A DNA stretch of 64,000 nt from Aricia agestis (GCF_905147365.1 NC_056412.1:10718001-10782000); one strand, 5' to 3'. Counted from the stretch's first letter, positions 23,192 through 34,077 are shown. The notes: generated by a model not told the origin, from the sequence alone. Numbers and translations: made by a program.

Positions 23192-23748
23192 TTAAATTGT
23201 ATACTTTGATAATTTTCAATTCCTTTTGACATTTAATGTAAGTAATTAACCTATTTTAATTTGTGATTTGACCGACCAATTGACATTTTTATATTTTTCA
23301 CCATTATCTACTAAAATATGACGATGTAAAAATTTTATATTAAGTTTGACATTTATGGGTAAAAAAATTATTGACTATATTTATGTTTTAATAACTAATA
23401 ACTTTAAGAAGGATTTATATTAATATTATTATTATAATTTGACAAAATGTTCATTAAATATTTGCATGTCAATTATAACGACAATAATATGTGAGACACT
23501 TTTAACATATTGTAACATCTTAATGTACACACCATATTATTGCAAATAAAGATTATGATTATGATTATATAAATATTATTTGTTTCTTTAAAGGATGAAA
23601 GATTGAAATTTGAAATAATTATTATTCTTGAAAACAATTTTTTCAAGTTAAATAATCACTTTCTGTAAAGTCTCGTCTTTTGAGCACTAGATGGCGCTTT
23701 TATGACTTTCTCCGGGTAAAGTTAAAGCTAAAGGACGCCATCTATACA

Positions 23749-24814
23749 TCCATACATATAAATAAAATTGGAGTGTCTGTTTGTAATATTGAAAGAACCG
23801 TTTTTAACTAGATGCATATGAATGTATATAGGGTACAGACACCAAAGTCTGTCTGTTTGTTCCGGCTAATCTCTTAAATGGCTGGCGCGATTTTGACGGG
23901 ACTTTTTTTGACACATAGCTGATGTAGTAAGGCATAACTTAGGCTACTTTTGAACCGACTTCCGAAAAGGAGGAGGATATACTTTTTTATATTGGTTCGC
24001 GGACAGCTCCGTCGTTTGTAAATCGATTTCCAAAATTCTTTTGTTTTTGTATGAGATGTAGCCCGAATTTGGTAACATGATCACAAAAGTGGTGATCTGA
24101 TGATGCGATCCATGAGAAATCGACAGGACTCCTTAAAATTTATATGGAAACATATAGTGATTTTACGTTTTTCTGAAGGATTTTAAGCTTAAACTACCAA
24201 AAAATAAGAACGTCACTGGGACAAACACGTTTCCGTGCCATGTCACGGAATGCTAGCTCAGCTCCTTAATACTCTTCGAAATTACTCATTTAAACGCTAT
24301 TAGACTGAATATTTACTCTTTATTTTACTCCATTCTCACATACATAGTCTGTAAAAATTTCAACTCTCTAGCTATTACCGTTCTTGAGTTACAGCCTGGA
24401 GACAGACGGACAGACGGATAGAAATCAAAGTCTCAGTAATAGTGTTCTGTTTTTACCCTTTGGGTACGGAACCCTAAAAAGAAATGACACTACGATGTTG
24501 CCACTTTTTAATTTCTTCACTTTCTTGATGGACTATATAAAAAATGCAATAACTCGATTAAACGGTTGAACATCCTGCCTAGCATACGCCAACGAGATAT
24601 CTCACTCTACATGTTTTCTTGATGTTTGATAGTTTTTTGTCGAGATAATGTCGAGATTTTGCCATTATGAGACGAGTAGTTTTTAATTATCTCGAGAGTG
24701 AGATATCTCGTTGGCGTATGCTAGGCAGGCATATGTGGCTAATTTTAGTCTTTAAATATTCCTGGAAGTCCAGGGAAGCTTTATAAGTGACACGAAGTTC
24801 ACCGGGACATCTAG
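23749..24814 (+). mobile_element. Helitron-like element (family 4) with a nested MITE
   Basis: It begins TCCATACATATAAATAAAAT after an A and ends ACCGGGACATCTAG before a T. Inside are a MITE (24574-24729) and a fragment shared with 33.8-34.0 kb (ACTACGATGTTGCCACT...AAGTGAAGAAATTAAA type, around 24480-24545). Small open frames here are not genes. Confidence 0.65.
24574..24729. mobile_element. MITE with 39-bp near-perfect inverted repeats
   Basis: Arms start CCTGCCTAGCATACGCCAAC and continue through GAGATATCTCACTCT. The element is 156 bases, with CAT on each side (24571-24573 and 24730-24732) as possible 3-bp target duplication. Confidence 0.75.
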
Positions 24815-25000
24815 TCACTAGTGCTACATATTATTATGAATTTATAACACCTGTTATTTAGGTACCCTTTCCCTGAGAGCTGCAGAGCTACTTTGATGAC
24901 CAGTAAGAGCTGAGAGAAGCTCACTCCTTTTTTATTATGGAACTACTTATTTAAGAAAATACAAAAAATAAATAAGTGAAAAACAGGGTTTTGTTATTTT
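24815..25000. other. Unassigned intergenic sequence
   Basis: I see no gene and no clear element here. Confidence 0.4.
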
Positions 25001-25262
25001 AATAAAATATGATCATCCAAATAATATTCTACAATGCAGCCGGAAACAGAATCATCGCCACTTTCTAGGTCCATGTAGTTACAGCAGTGGTGTCACAGTG
25101 AAGAGACACATTCGTCTTCAATAATCAGCTCTTCAATATTGAATTTAGGATATCCTAATAAAGGGTTAATTCCCACTCCTTGTATTTATTTTCAGTGTTT
25201 CAAAATGATAGCATAAATTCTCCCAGCCATTTCGGTTATTTCGTTAAACGCTTTTTCTACTA
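25000..25262 (-). pseudogene. Possible decayed coding exon, family not recognised
   Basis: On the minus strand, after an acceptor-like TTTACAG at 25263-25269, one frame reads protein-like sequence (EKAFNEITEMAGRIYAIILK, then GYPKFNIEELIIEDECVSSL, then MDLESGDDSVSGCIVEYYLD). It runs to a final stop but is broken by three internal stops. Acidic composition and the sustained frame suggest the C-terminus of a once-coding exon. I do not recognise the family. It could be a retrogene relic or a transposase tail. Confidence 0.35.
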
Positions 25263-25844
25263 CCTGTAAACATAAAACGTAATAATTATAATATTATATT
25301 ATGCTGCATCAAAGTGTTAAAGGAGTTAAGCACATACACTGTGACACGAGAATTTTATATACCTACGTCTAAGATACATAATTACCTACGCAAAGCACCT
25401 AAGTCAAAGTATCAATCATTGTTAGGCGCGTTATATGATAGATTTCTTTGACAGTTCATTGTTTACGTAAACATAAGGTTTAAGTAAAATTGTTGTTTTA
25501 CCACATAATACTTACTCAGGCTACTTAGAATTGCATTAAAATAAACAAATAAAATTGATAAAACAAACTCTTAATTACCTGCTACTATGGCGATTGTGCG
25601 ATCAGAATCGGAAATGTGGACGCGAGAACTTCAGTGATATTTTCGCGTATTACTATTTTTCTTCAATGAAAATCTTAAAATTTTCAGCACTATGACACGT
25701 CTTTCACTTTAATTATTAATATGAATCACAGTAACATGAAGTTTTCACATTGTAAAACTAAATTTAAGCAAATTGAAAATCTTTGTTTTGTAAATTTTAT
25801 GTCATAGAGTATTGATACAACAAAGGGACAAATGTCAAAAGAGT

Positions 25845-25896
25845 GTTGCTATCATAAATCTATAATGCTAGTATATATTAAGTCTATGGTTGCTAT
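25845..25896. mobile_element. Possible P-type excision footprint
   Basis: A 36-base segment lies between two copies of the 8-mer GTTGCTAT (25845-25852 and 25889-25896). Its right 17 bases, TATATATTAAGTCTATG, match the right terminus of the P-like element at 42431-42447 with one difference; its left begins CATAAATCTATAATGCT. A length of 17+2+17 fits the remnant left by P-type staggered cleavage. The left match is weak, so this is tentative. Confidence 0.45.
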
Positions 25897-26412
25897 TGCT
25901 TAAAAAAAAAGTTTCGCCTTCTAGACATTCTTGACGCACTATAGTAACGCCAATGCGTTACTATTTGGGTAAGGAAGGGGAAAATTTCTCTCTTTTTTAT
26001 TTTATTTATTTGTCCTTTATTTTTGCTGCCGCGGACGAAGTCGCGGGCAACAGCTAGTATTTAACTATAACCATAACTTTAACCACGCCTCTGGTGCAAC
26101 CCAACCTAAATTAACTTCCGGTGTCACTTGTGAGTGCCAAAAACCAAAAACAAAAAAAACTGACAAGTGACAACTGACAGGAATAAATTTTCAAATTTAA
26201 AAATTAAATTGGTTAGAACTTTGTCTTTATCGACTAGAAATTAATTATGATATGTACATATTTAATACAATTCATAATATTATAATCTTAAGTGCCAAGA
26301 GAAAGGAAGACTGTTCTATAGATACAGTTTCTGATCTTAGAAACATAATTACTAATTATCATTATTCATAGGCTTTATTACTTAATTTCAGTCGATTGTA
26401 CAAAAAAAAAAT
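25897..26412. other. Upstream region of ANAPC4
   Basis: No gene. It contains a Helitron 3' terminus fragment (GCGGGCAACAGCTAG at about 26043-26057) and a MITE-related fragment with GGTGCAACCCAACC near 26092. The immediate 5' flank of ANAPC4 is AT-rich with no TATA box that I would call. Confidence 0.4.
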
Positions 26413-29400
26413 ATGAATAGTTGCGGTATGAGAATAGTAGAAGAAAAACATATCCCTAACCAGGTCGATATTATAATATGGAGTAACCGCATTGACTTAT
26501 TAGCACTAAGTAATTTCAAAGGTAAAAAAACCTAAGTTTACTTATTCGAGATGCAATGTACCCAATTGTTGGCTTGTAAATCAACCATTTCTTTTACTAG
26601 GTGAAGTGCAGGTGCATCGACTGCATTGGCAAAAAGTATGGACTCTACAACCCCCAGCAGAAAATATTTTAGTTCAGTCAATGGCTTGGAGACCAGATGG
26701 AAAAGTATGTTAATTTTTTTCATTTAATTTACTGAAATTGTTACATTACGTAAAAAATAACGCACAAGTACACAATTATATTAAAAGTACTTAATTGTTA
26801 ATTTAAATTTAACAGGCACTCGCTATAGGGTACAGTTCAGGCACTGTTTTAATGGTTGATATTGAAGACAAAGAAGTACTTAATAAATTTGATTTTGGCC
26901 AAGGGACCTCTGAAGAGTTTGATGAAGTTAGTAGCCATGGTATTCCATGTATAACATGGGCAGTGAAATCTGGTGCTCTAGACAGTGCCACTGAATATAA
27001 CATTTATGTAAGTTTGATTGCTGGACTGTTGTGACGTTATAATATATTATTACTGGCTGACACCCGTAAATCCGTTGCACCGAAATTCGTTTATTGTGTG
27101 GGAACTGTACATTTTCCAGGATAAAAAAATATCCTACGTCCTTTCCTTTGACTTTAAATTATCTCCTTAACAAATTTCAACAAAATCAGTTCAGCCGTTT
27201 GGGTCTGAAGAAATAATAGACAAGCAGACACTTTTGGATATTTTATAATATTAGTATGGATATGTTACTCATTATACATGCAACTTTTGGTCAATATATT
27301 GACCTTACTTTACCTAACTTGAGATATTTCCATATAATTTCAGGAAGACGCTTCTATATTTCTACCAAAGCCGAGTTCCACTATAAATTCCCATAAAGGT
27401 TCAGAGAATGAAGAAAATAATAAAACTCAAAAGGATAACTTAGAGGAAACTCAATTGAATATGCTGATCATTGCACATGGTAATGGAAATATATTTATGA
27501 GCATATACGGAAAGTATCCACTGGGTACATTGCCTATGTCTCAAATCACCAAAGATGAGTGTGGGGAATACAAGGTGCTCGATATTAATATATCTGATGA
27601 CTTCAGCTGTATGCAAGTACTTTATTTAGATAAAACCTCTAATTATATACATTTAGCATTAGTTAACACCAGTGTACTGACAGCATATTGTGAAGAAATG
27701 TATGTTGTTGCTAATAAACATCATCATATCATTCAACTGATGTCACAAGTTGATAAAACAATGATTTCCATTACTGAAGCTTGGGAACACATTTTGTTAG
27801 AAATGGACACAAAAATGGCGTGTTACACTTCAGAAGGTGGTCTTTCAGCAGATTTGCTAGAATTGCTAATGCTAGGTAAGATGTGACGTTATATTATTAT
27901 TGGTTGAATCCCGCAAGTATGTTGCGCAGGCAAAAGTTAAACATAGAAAAAAATAGTAGATTGTCTAAGACTGGGTTGCACCAGAGGCGTGGGTAAAGTT
28001 AAAGTTAAATATGGCGTCCAAACACCCCATATTCTCATACGACATCTGTCAATTTTTCCAGTTATAGTTAAGGTTATAGTTAAAGTTAGTTGGTGCAACC
28101 CAGTCTAAGTAGGTACTGTAATTAAATTTGTAAATTTTTTTAACATCTGCAAGCTTCATAAACTCAAGTTTTTAATTTAGCATTTTTGATTTTCCAGGTG
28201 TTCCATCTGAAGATCTAGAAATTTTTCTTCTGAAGGACCTTACAGCAAAAGGACTCAAAAAATTTGGCAGCTCTGTGGAACTGAGTTACTCTTCAATCCA
28301 AAAATTAGTTTTGCGTCAGTTAAATATTGTGGGACAAAGTCTTACTTACTATTTTTCTGAGCTAAGAGGTTTGACTAAAGTACCAGACCGATTTAAGGTA
28401 TGTATCCATTTATTATTATTGTTATTATGTTAAAATCATAGATATGTTAAAATCAAGGTATGTATCCATTTATTATTATTGTTATTATGTTAAAATCAAT
28501 GTACTATCATATTTTCAGATTTTCGAACTTGATGAACAAACAGTAACTGCTGCAATCAAAGCTTGTTACGCATTCCTCAATAAATGCTTAGAACTTCAGC
28601 AAGTTATTGATGTGTCCATGAGAAATTACAAGATATTCTTCAGATGGCTTTTTGTTGTAATAGTAAGATTATTAGATGAGCAAACACCGAGTGAAATCGT
28701 CAAGATAACACAACAGGAATTAACACACTTAGCAGATTTTCTATATAACTTTGATAATGTTCAATCGGATGATGGTGATGGTTCTGAAAAGCCAGTAAAG
28801 TTCAACCTTGAGCGACTAGGTCAGTATTTACAAGATCAGGAACTCACGCTACTGCCAGACGATGATGATAACCCTTGGCACAAGTTTCTCAAGGAAAATG
28901 CATGTCTATTAAAAGAGAATGACACAATATTCTCTATGATGGAGTTTAAGAAATTTTCTCTTGTTCAGCAACAGAACTACTTAAATAATGCAGTAGCTAA
29001 GGTCTTTGAAGTAAAAGACAAAGATTTAAGCAAGTACTTCTCTGTGCTTTGTAATTTCAAATGTCATGAAAGTAATATCAATGATGAAACAAAAATTTTA
29101 CGTTATTCTCAAATGTTTGACCCAGAGGAGGAAAGGTATTTGACATCATTCATTCACAGTGGAAGTGCAACAGGTGGTATATATTTCATGTCATTTAATG
29201 TAAACGACAGAAATTGTACAGCCTCTGCATGTAAATATATTCTCTCGGCATGCTTACTGCCCGACTGTAAAAATTCAGAAAGTAATATGACTATCCTTGA
29301 TTTACAATTTTACTCAACAGAATATTTATCGGTCCTTGTGAAACATCCTCACGAAGATGCTACCATTTTTATTCAACTTCCTATAAAGATAGCACTAGAA

Positions 29401-29697
29401 AATGCAAATGAAATCAATTTTAGATCAAAGTCTTTAATATTTAATGAGAAAATTCAGAGAAAAAACTTGTCCCCACTCTTAGATTCAAGCACCTATAAGA
29501 TACTCGAAAAGATGGATGGACACCAAATAGCTGTCTCTGGACCTCGAGGTGTGGCAGTAGTAGTTTCAAACAACCAAAGAAAAGTCAGGGTGTTTGTAAT
29601 GGAATCAAACGATGATGATGAAGACGATACCCTTGACACAACACCTCTCTCACAACTAACGCATTCCAATGATAACAGTCAAAGCACACTGCCCTGA
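26413..29697 (+). CDS. ANAPC4: Anaphase-promoting complex subunit 4
   Basis: APC4 is a scaffold subunit of the APC/C ubiquitin ligase that drives mitotic exit. Six exons with GT-AG junctions and consistent phases (26413-26521, 26601-26704, 26816-27007, 27344-27875, 28198-28397, 28519-29697) give 771 residues, against about 808 in human. The N-terminus is a WD40-like domain: IIIWSNRIDLLALSNFKGE, VQSMAWRPDGKALAIGYSSG and VLMVDIEDKE. Exons 5-6 carry the long helical APC4 region (VPSEDLEIFLLKDLTAKGLK, then NLERLGQYLQDQELTLLP and NPWHKFLKEN). The C-terminus is acidic (ESNDDDEDDTLDTTP). Two in-frame ATGs (26413, 26428) are possible starts; the upstream one is used here. Introns 3 and 4 hold transposon insertions, and the donor of intron 5 is duplicated 60 bases downstream. 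Confidence 0.93.
27040..27260 (-). mobile_element. Degenerate Helitron-like fragment in ANAPC4 intron 3
   Basis: On the minus strand the sequence starts TCCATACTAATATTATAAAA and runs through the GAACTGATTTTGTTGAAATT type core to ...GGGTGTCAGCC, a degenerate family 1 end without CTAG. Confidence 0.55.
27969..28105. mobile_element. PIF/Harbinger-type MITE in ANAPC4 intron 4
   Basis: Perfect inverted ends GACTGGGTTGCACCA and TGGTGCAACCCAGTC with TAA on both sides (27966-27968, 28106-28108). It has internal GTTAAAGTTA repeats, is 137 bases and non-coding. Related fragments occur near 26092 and 35010. Confidence 0.85.
28398..28500 (+). repeat. 60-bp tandem duplication copying the intron 5 splice donor of ANAPC4
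   Basis: The segment AAGGTATGTATCCATTTATT... begins at 28395 and again at 28455, so the donor AAG|GTATGT exists twice. Use of the distal donor would add a stretch with an in-frame TAA. Confidence 0.85.
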
Positions 29698-29847
29698 AAC
29701 ATATGTACAAGATACACAGTGTGTATCTTATTATAATTCTATCAAAGTGTAGAATATTTTAAAAAAAGTCATAGAAATTTGGACTATTTATTTGTTTAAG
29801 GTTAGACTTAATAACATACTACAACATAAGATTTATTTACAGTATGT

Positions 29848-30604
29848 ATATGTCGCAGCCGACTGGTTTAAATAGCCGTTCAATCAAACAGCTAGCCCTT
29901 TAACTGAACAACGCCATTCAATCACACGTCTAGCTTTTATATTGAATATTTTAGTCACTCAAAACGTTCAACACTACAGCTGATTCAAAAGCCGCCGTCA
30001 AATTGAAGTAGTTCAGCGCGCACCGCTGCGGTGCTAGGTGCGTTTTATTTACAATATGGCGTCAACTAGCAGGTGTTTGTTGGTGTTTGTGGTTGTTTTT
30101 CGGAAAGAAAGTAGTTAATAAAAGTTACACTTTAACTTTGACAAAAATTGTGGAGGCACATAAGAGTGAATTAAAATTTCAACAAATATTCGAGGAGAAA
30201 TTACGGGATTATGAAATGGATGGACGCAGCCTCCCCCGAAAGGGGGGTCCGGGGGCACAGCCCCCCGTCAAAACAAAAACAAACACAATCCAGAAAGTCC
30301 AAAAGTTGGTTAGGTTAGGTTAGAACTTACACCACAACGCAGAGGGAGCTGAGCGAGCGCAGCGAGCGTGCTGCGGCAGCAGCCGGTGACCGCCGTCAAA
30401 TAAAAGGGGGGGCTCGGGAGGCGCGGCCCCCGCCAAAACAAAAACAAACCAGTTGGCTAAGCGTCGTATAGCTGTAGTGTTGAACGTTGTAGTCAACAAG
30501 TCGGCTAAACGACGTATAGCCGTGTGATTGAATGGCGTTGTTCAGTCTAAAGGCTTGCTGTTTGATTGAACGGCTATTTAAACCAGTCGGCTGCAACATA
30601 TATA
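29848..30604. mobile_element. Foldback-type element with long inverted termini
   Basis: Both ends carry an inverted region of about 80 bases (GCAGCCGACTGGTTTAAATA, GCCGTTCAATCAAACAGC, GAACAACGCCATTCAATCAC). The right arm is extended by repeated GGCTAA...CGTCGTATAGC blocks. The GC-rich centre holds CCCCCCG/CGGGGG tracts and three TTAGG units (about 30308-30323). No transposase. It lies between the convergent ANAPC4 and Ig-domain genes. Confidence 0.65.
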
Positions 30605-30800
30605 TAATATCATTAATATATTCCTTCGATCGGGAATTCTTGGAAATGCTATTGTATTCTATTGTTGTTGCGGTCACCGGTGTCCTTATGGGGCTTGAAG
30701 GAATATTGATAATTTCTCATAGTAACAAAACATATAATAATAAATTTAAACTTGCTTTCATGGAAACGAAATTAGATAAGGCTAACTTGTGGTGTCTTGA

Positions 30801-31903
30801 TTAGATTAGGCTAGCTTGTGGTGTCTTGATTTGTATATTTTCAAAGACTGAGTTGAAATCAGTATCTAGACCTTGGTTGTCTATGCCGTACATGAGATGT
30901 TCAGAGGAAGGATTCCTGCTCGGGCCAGGTACTGGATGGTTTATAGAGGTTGTGGTCTTGTTGTATACTTCCTCACCATCATCTTCATCTACTTCATCAA
31001 CTGTAAATAAAGTATATTGTCATATATTTTTGCCATTTTTCTTTTAATTTGGATGTGGCCCTCAACTCCATTGCTCTAAGTATTATTAATTATGCAAAAA
31101 TAAAACAATAATAGTTTTAACACATTTTATCTCCATACTACATTTCATCAAAATTGCACAAGCACGAAGAGATAAGGGACTATATAACGAGATAAGAAAA
31201 TAATTTTCATACCTGGTACGACAGTGTGTCCATCATATTTGTTCCACTCTTTCCTCAATCTCATGTAAATGACAACACATGCAATTATCACAAGTATAGA
31301 TATGATAATGGCCGCTAACTTTATACCATCAATTGCAGTGAAAGTAGATCCCTTGACAATCATTTCCACTTCCCCTACTGTTATACCATGACCATCCAAG
31401 TTTTTGGAGAAACATTTGTAATAGCCTGACTCTGATGGACTCACTCTCTGAAATAAGTTTAAGTTTAAACCATACTCTTATTTTAAGCACTAAATTTCTT
31501 GTCTAAGGGCGTTTGTGCACTACACGGAATTTTACCGTCCGGCGTTCATAACTTTCACGTTTGCCATATAAATAAGGTAGGAAATCGAGATGCCGCGCCG
31601 CGCCGGACGGTAAAATTCCGTGTAGTGCACAAACGCCCTTATTCAGATAATTTGATATTGCATAATAAAACTTGTGTAGCTACTTACATCAATATGCAAT
31701 TTTCCAGACAAAACTTCATATTTATATTTTCTTGCATCATACTCATTTCCAGGTCCTATGACTTTATTATTGTCAAAAAGCCAAAACATAAAATTATGGT
31801 GATAGTCATTGCTATCACATTCCAGTACAACCTTTGATCCAGCTGGTACCTCTGTTACAATAGAACTTTTTATATCCGCTATAGAATTTTCAATTGTAGC
31901 CAT
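30801..31903 (-). CDS. Single Ig-domain, single-pass membrane protein
   Basis: Three exons (31688-31903, 31213-31447, 30801-31000) with matching phases encode 216 residues. The Ig fold shows Cys29 (VVLEC), Trp41 (FMFWLFD) and the DxGxYxC-like end SESGYYKC at Cys84. A membrane helix follows at about residues 114-134 (IKLAAIIISILVIIACVVIY), then a basic stop-transfer (RLRKEW) and an acidic tail (VDEVDEDDGEEVYN). No signal peptide is visible at the chosen ATG. Either this is a reverse-signal membrane protein or an upstream exon spliced to an acceptor (AACAG at about 31925) supplies one. The stop region carries a small tandem duplication of GGCTARCTTGTGGTGTCTTG. I do not recognise the family; adhesion or receptor roles would be guesswork. 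Confidence 0.78.
31506..31639. mobile_element. MITE with perfect 39-bp inverted repeats in intron 1 of the Ig gene
   Basis: Arms beginning AGGGCGTTTGTGCACTACAC are perfectly inverted, with TA on each side (31504-31505, 31640-31641). It is 134 bases and non-coding. Perfect arms suggest recent insertion. Confidence 0.85.
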
Positions 31904-32064
31904 TGTATTTTTTTTAACTTGTGCCTGTTATTACGTTATGCACTACACTTTGTCATTGAATAACAAATAGTTCGTTCACGTAAATGGATAAGTGCCAATT
32001 CTAAAATTATCTCAGTCACATTATTTCACCTTAATCTTATATAGTGTGAATTTCACATCATGTT

Positions 32065-32472
32065 TTAGTATCTACTACTTCGACTTGAGTTTTTAATTAA
32101 ATGCATAAAAACCTCCACGCACAGAACAGGCAGCAGCATCCATATAGGAGTCATCACAAGAGAAATTGGGAGATACAGTTTTGTGTATTCCAACTTGACA
32201 CATATAATTATTTGTGCTGCCATTTTCAGTCCAATAGCGGCAATATACCACACATTTTTGTTTATCGTAGCTCTGATCCATTCGATACCATTTCGGCAGT
32301 GAGATACCATGTGAAAGAGTACGTAAATTAATAAAATGCCATCGTAAACCCACATTGGAATAAAAACTATGAACCAGTTCCAATGCGTTCTTGATTCTAG
32401 TCGCAAACAGAGAAGAATAAGAAATACTAAGAAGATGAACCATGTAAATAGTGCTCTATGTAAAATAGCCAT
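32065..32472 (-). CDS. TMEM60-like four-pass membrane protein
   Basis: A single-exon 135-residue protein, close to the 133 residues of vertebrate TMEM60. Four hydrophobic helices are visible (FTWFIFLVFLILLCLRL; WFIVFIPMWVYDGILLIYVL; VWYIAAIGLKMAAQIIICVK; LPISLVMTPIWMLLPVLCVE). The family signature HWNWFIVFIPMWVYDGILLI corresponds to the WNWFLIFIPVWIFD region of TMEM60. The molecular role of the family is not known. It ends in a Ser/Arg-rich tail. Its stop codon is 161 bases from the start of the downstream Ig gene on the same strand, with no strong polyadenylation signal between. Confidence 0.88.
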   Translation of the reverse strand: MAILHRALFTWFIFLVFLILLCLRLESRTHWNWFIVFIPMWVYDGILLIYVLFHMVSHCRNGIEWIRATINKNVWYIAAIGLKMAAQIIICVKLEYTKLYLPISLVMTPIWMLLPVLCVEVFMHLIKNSSRSSRY

Positions 32473-32558
32473 TATATTCTAGTATTTTTGGGTATAAAAA
32501 CTGTAAATCTATTTAATTTAAACTAATTTTTTTTTCTATTTTCTCTTAATTCGCGTAA

Positions 32559-32611
32559 TGTCATTTTTTCTTCTTCTTCTTCTTATTTAATAAGAAGAAG
32601 AAAAAATGACA
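32559..32611. repeat. Short inverted repeat upstream of the TMEM60-like gene
   Basis: TGTCATTTTTTCTTCTTCTT and its complement AAGAAGAAAAAATGACA flank an AT-rich centre, about 90 bases upstream of the start codon. Confidence 0.7.
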
Positions 32612-32688
32612 TGTTTGTCTAATGTCAATCATTAATCAATGTCATTTGTCAACCTTTTTTTTTATTTAGACATCGCAGTACAAGAAAC

Positions 32689-33533
32689 TTAAGGTGGCCA
32701 TACACGGGACAATTATCGTAACGATTTATCTCCTCGATGTTAAGGATGTATATAACATTTATAAATTCAAAGATTCTGACGGTCTGACCTCAATTCGAAA
32801 TATATAGTAGAATATAACATCCTATATCGATTGATACCAAAAAATCAATACCTTACCGATAAGTTACGTGAAATAATTCATTTTAAAATTTTCATTTATT
32901 ATACGTAAGGTTTGCCGGAAGTGTTACAATTTTTGAGAATTCGTCAGAATTGGTAACTTTGTATCAAAGATAAACATCTAAAAAAACTGCTTATCAATTT
33001 CTTTGGGTTCACCGGTAATTCTGGGGAAATATTTCAAATTAAAAATTTATGAAAATTATACTTCGAAGGGTGCGACAAGACTTTATATGAACTTGGGCGG
33101 GGGCGTTGCTGGTAAAGAAGAACTGTCAAATATGTCGTTTTTGTATGTGGCAGCGTTAGTTCCTTTTTTCGCCACCTTCATTTATAACTTTGCCGAGCTT
33201 TCTTGGCCGCCATTTGCGGTAGTCAATTTACAACAATTTTTTTTCAATATTAATTAAATATCGAATAGTTCATTAAAAAACTATTATAAAAAATTATTAT
33301 AATGAATAATAAGTGTCTGGGTGTCCAATTTTTTACATATTTAGTACTTTCATAATTTAATTGGACGTAGTACGCAATTTGACCTTATATACATCCTTAA
33401 AATCGAACGACAAATTGTACACGTGTGTACTGTGTAGCAATATCGCAAACGATTTTACGTTCAAAAGATCGATTGGACGATTTTCTTGACGATCGATCGA
33501 GACGACAAATTGTCCCGTGTCTGGGCACCTTTA
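32689..33533. mobile_element. TIR element of 839 bp with TTA duplication
   Basis: The element (32692-33530) has ends AGGTGGCCATACACGGGACA and, reversed, AGGTGCCCAGACACGGGACA, and TTA at 32689-32691 and 33531-33533. That fits PIF/Harbinger. The interior has no transposase. Part of it (GGCAGCGTTAGTTCCTTTTT, about 33148) recurs reversed in the hAT element near 9040-9070. Confidence 0.75.
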
Positions 33534-34077
33534 ATAAGAGTCACTCTTGCTCACAGGCTACGGCCTACGGCGTTTTCAAATATCGACTGCCTCTGCCTCT
33601 CTGGCCTTTGGGCTCCGACCAAAAATGTAGAAATAGGGAAGTTAGAAAATGCAACAAAATAATTTTAGTTGTTTTTCTATTTTGGAGGCTTTTGGATTTG
33701 GGATTTGGAGGCCGAAAGAGTGCTGTTGTGTTTTTGTATTATTTTCCTAAAATTGTGTAAACTGTGTCTTAACCATTAGATATTCGTTATCGTTCACAAG
33801 TGTATAGTCTGTCAAGAAAGTGAAGAAATTAAAAAGTAGCAACATCGTAGTTTCATTATTTTTTCTTTAGATTGATTAGAAAGGGATGACACTACGATGT
33901 TGCCACTATTTAATTTCTTCACTTTCGTAGAACATATACTAACGTATAGTCTGTCAAAAAAGTGAAGGAATTAAAAAGTGGCAACATCGTAGTGTCATCC
34001 CTTTTTAGGGTTCCGTAGCCAAATGGCAAAAAACGGAACCCTTATAGATTCGTCATGTCTGTCTGTCTGTCTGTCTA
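33534..34077. repeat. Mixed dispersed repeats
   Basis: 33655-33810 matches segments at 7305-7420 (reverse) and 47020-47160. 33805-34010 holds two inverted or direct copies of AGTGAAGAAATTAAA...GCAACATCGTAGTG, a family also seen near 18430 and 24480-24545. Ends in the GGGTTCCGTAGCC / GGAACCC repeat with a CTGT microsatellite. No gene. Confidence 0.55.

Larger units (their letters stand above)
18480..23566 (+). pseudogene. 5'-truncated, inactivated LINE interrupted by two transposons
   Basis: The coding remnant (about 18480-19900, resuming 22042-22542) encodes a jockey/CR1-superfamily reverse transcriptase: NYRPVTI, AVFLDMSQAFDFVEHKLLL, GIPQGSILGTILFLLYIND and FADN, where the second catalytic Asp of FADD is lost with a frameshift. 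After the P-like insertion the same frame family resumes with RYG..IWGNST and continues to the typical C-terminus (LDKCYYSNKEFLED). The 3' UTR ends in repeats of GATTAT (about 23545-23566), a common LINE tail. A Helitron (22567-23191) lies in the 3' UTR. Confidence 0.82.

Noticed and set aside
30087..30323. 78-codon open frame with basic residues
   Set aside because: It lies inside the foldback element and runs into its GC-rich repeat; no domain or splice context.
32093..32443. Overlapping minus-strand frame within the TMEM60-like gene
   Set aside because: It is a shifted-frame shadow of the TMEM60-like coding sequence.
33003..33257. 84-codon open frame
   Set aside because: Located within a TTA-flanked TIR element with sequence shared with a hAT MITE; no transposase motif.
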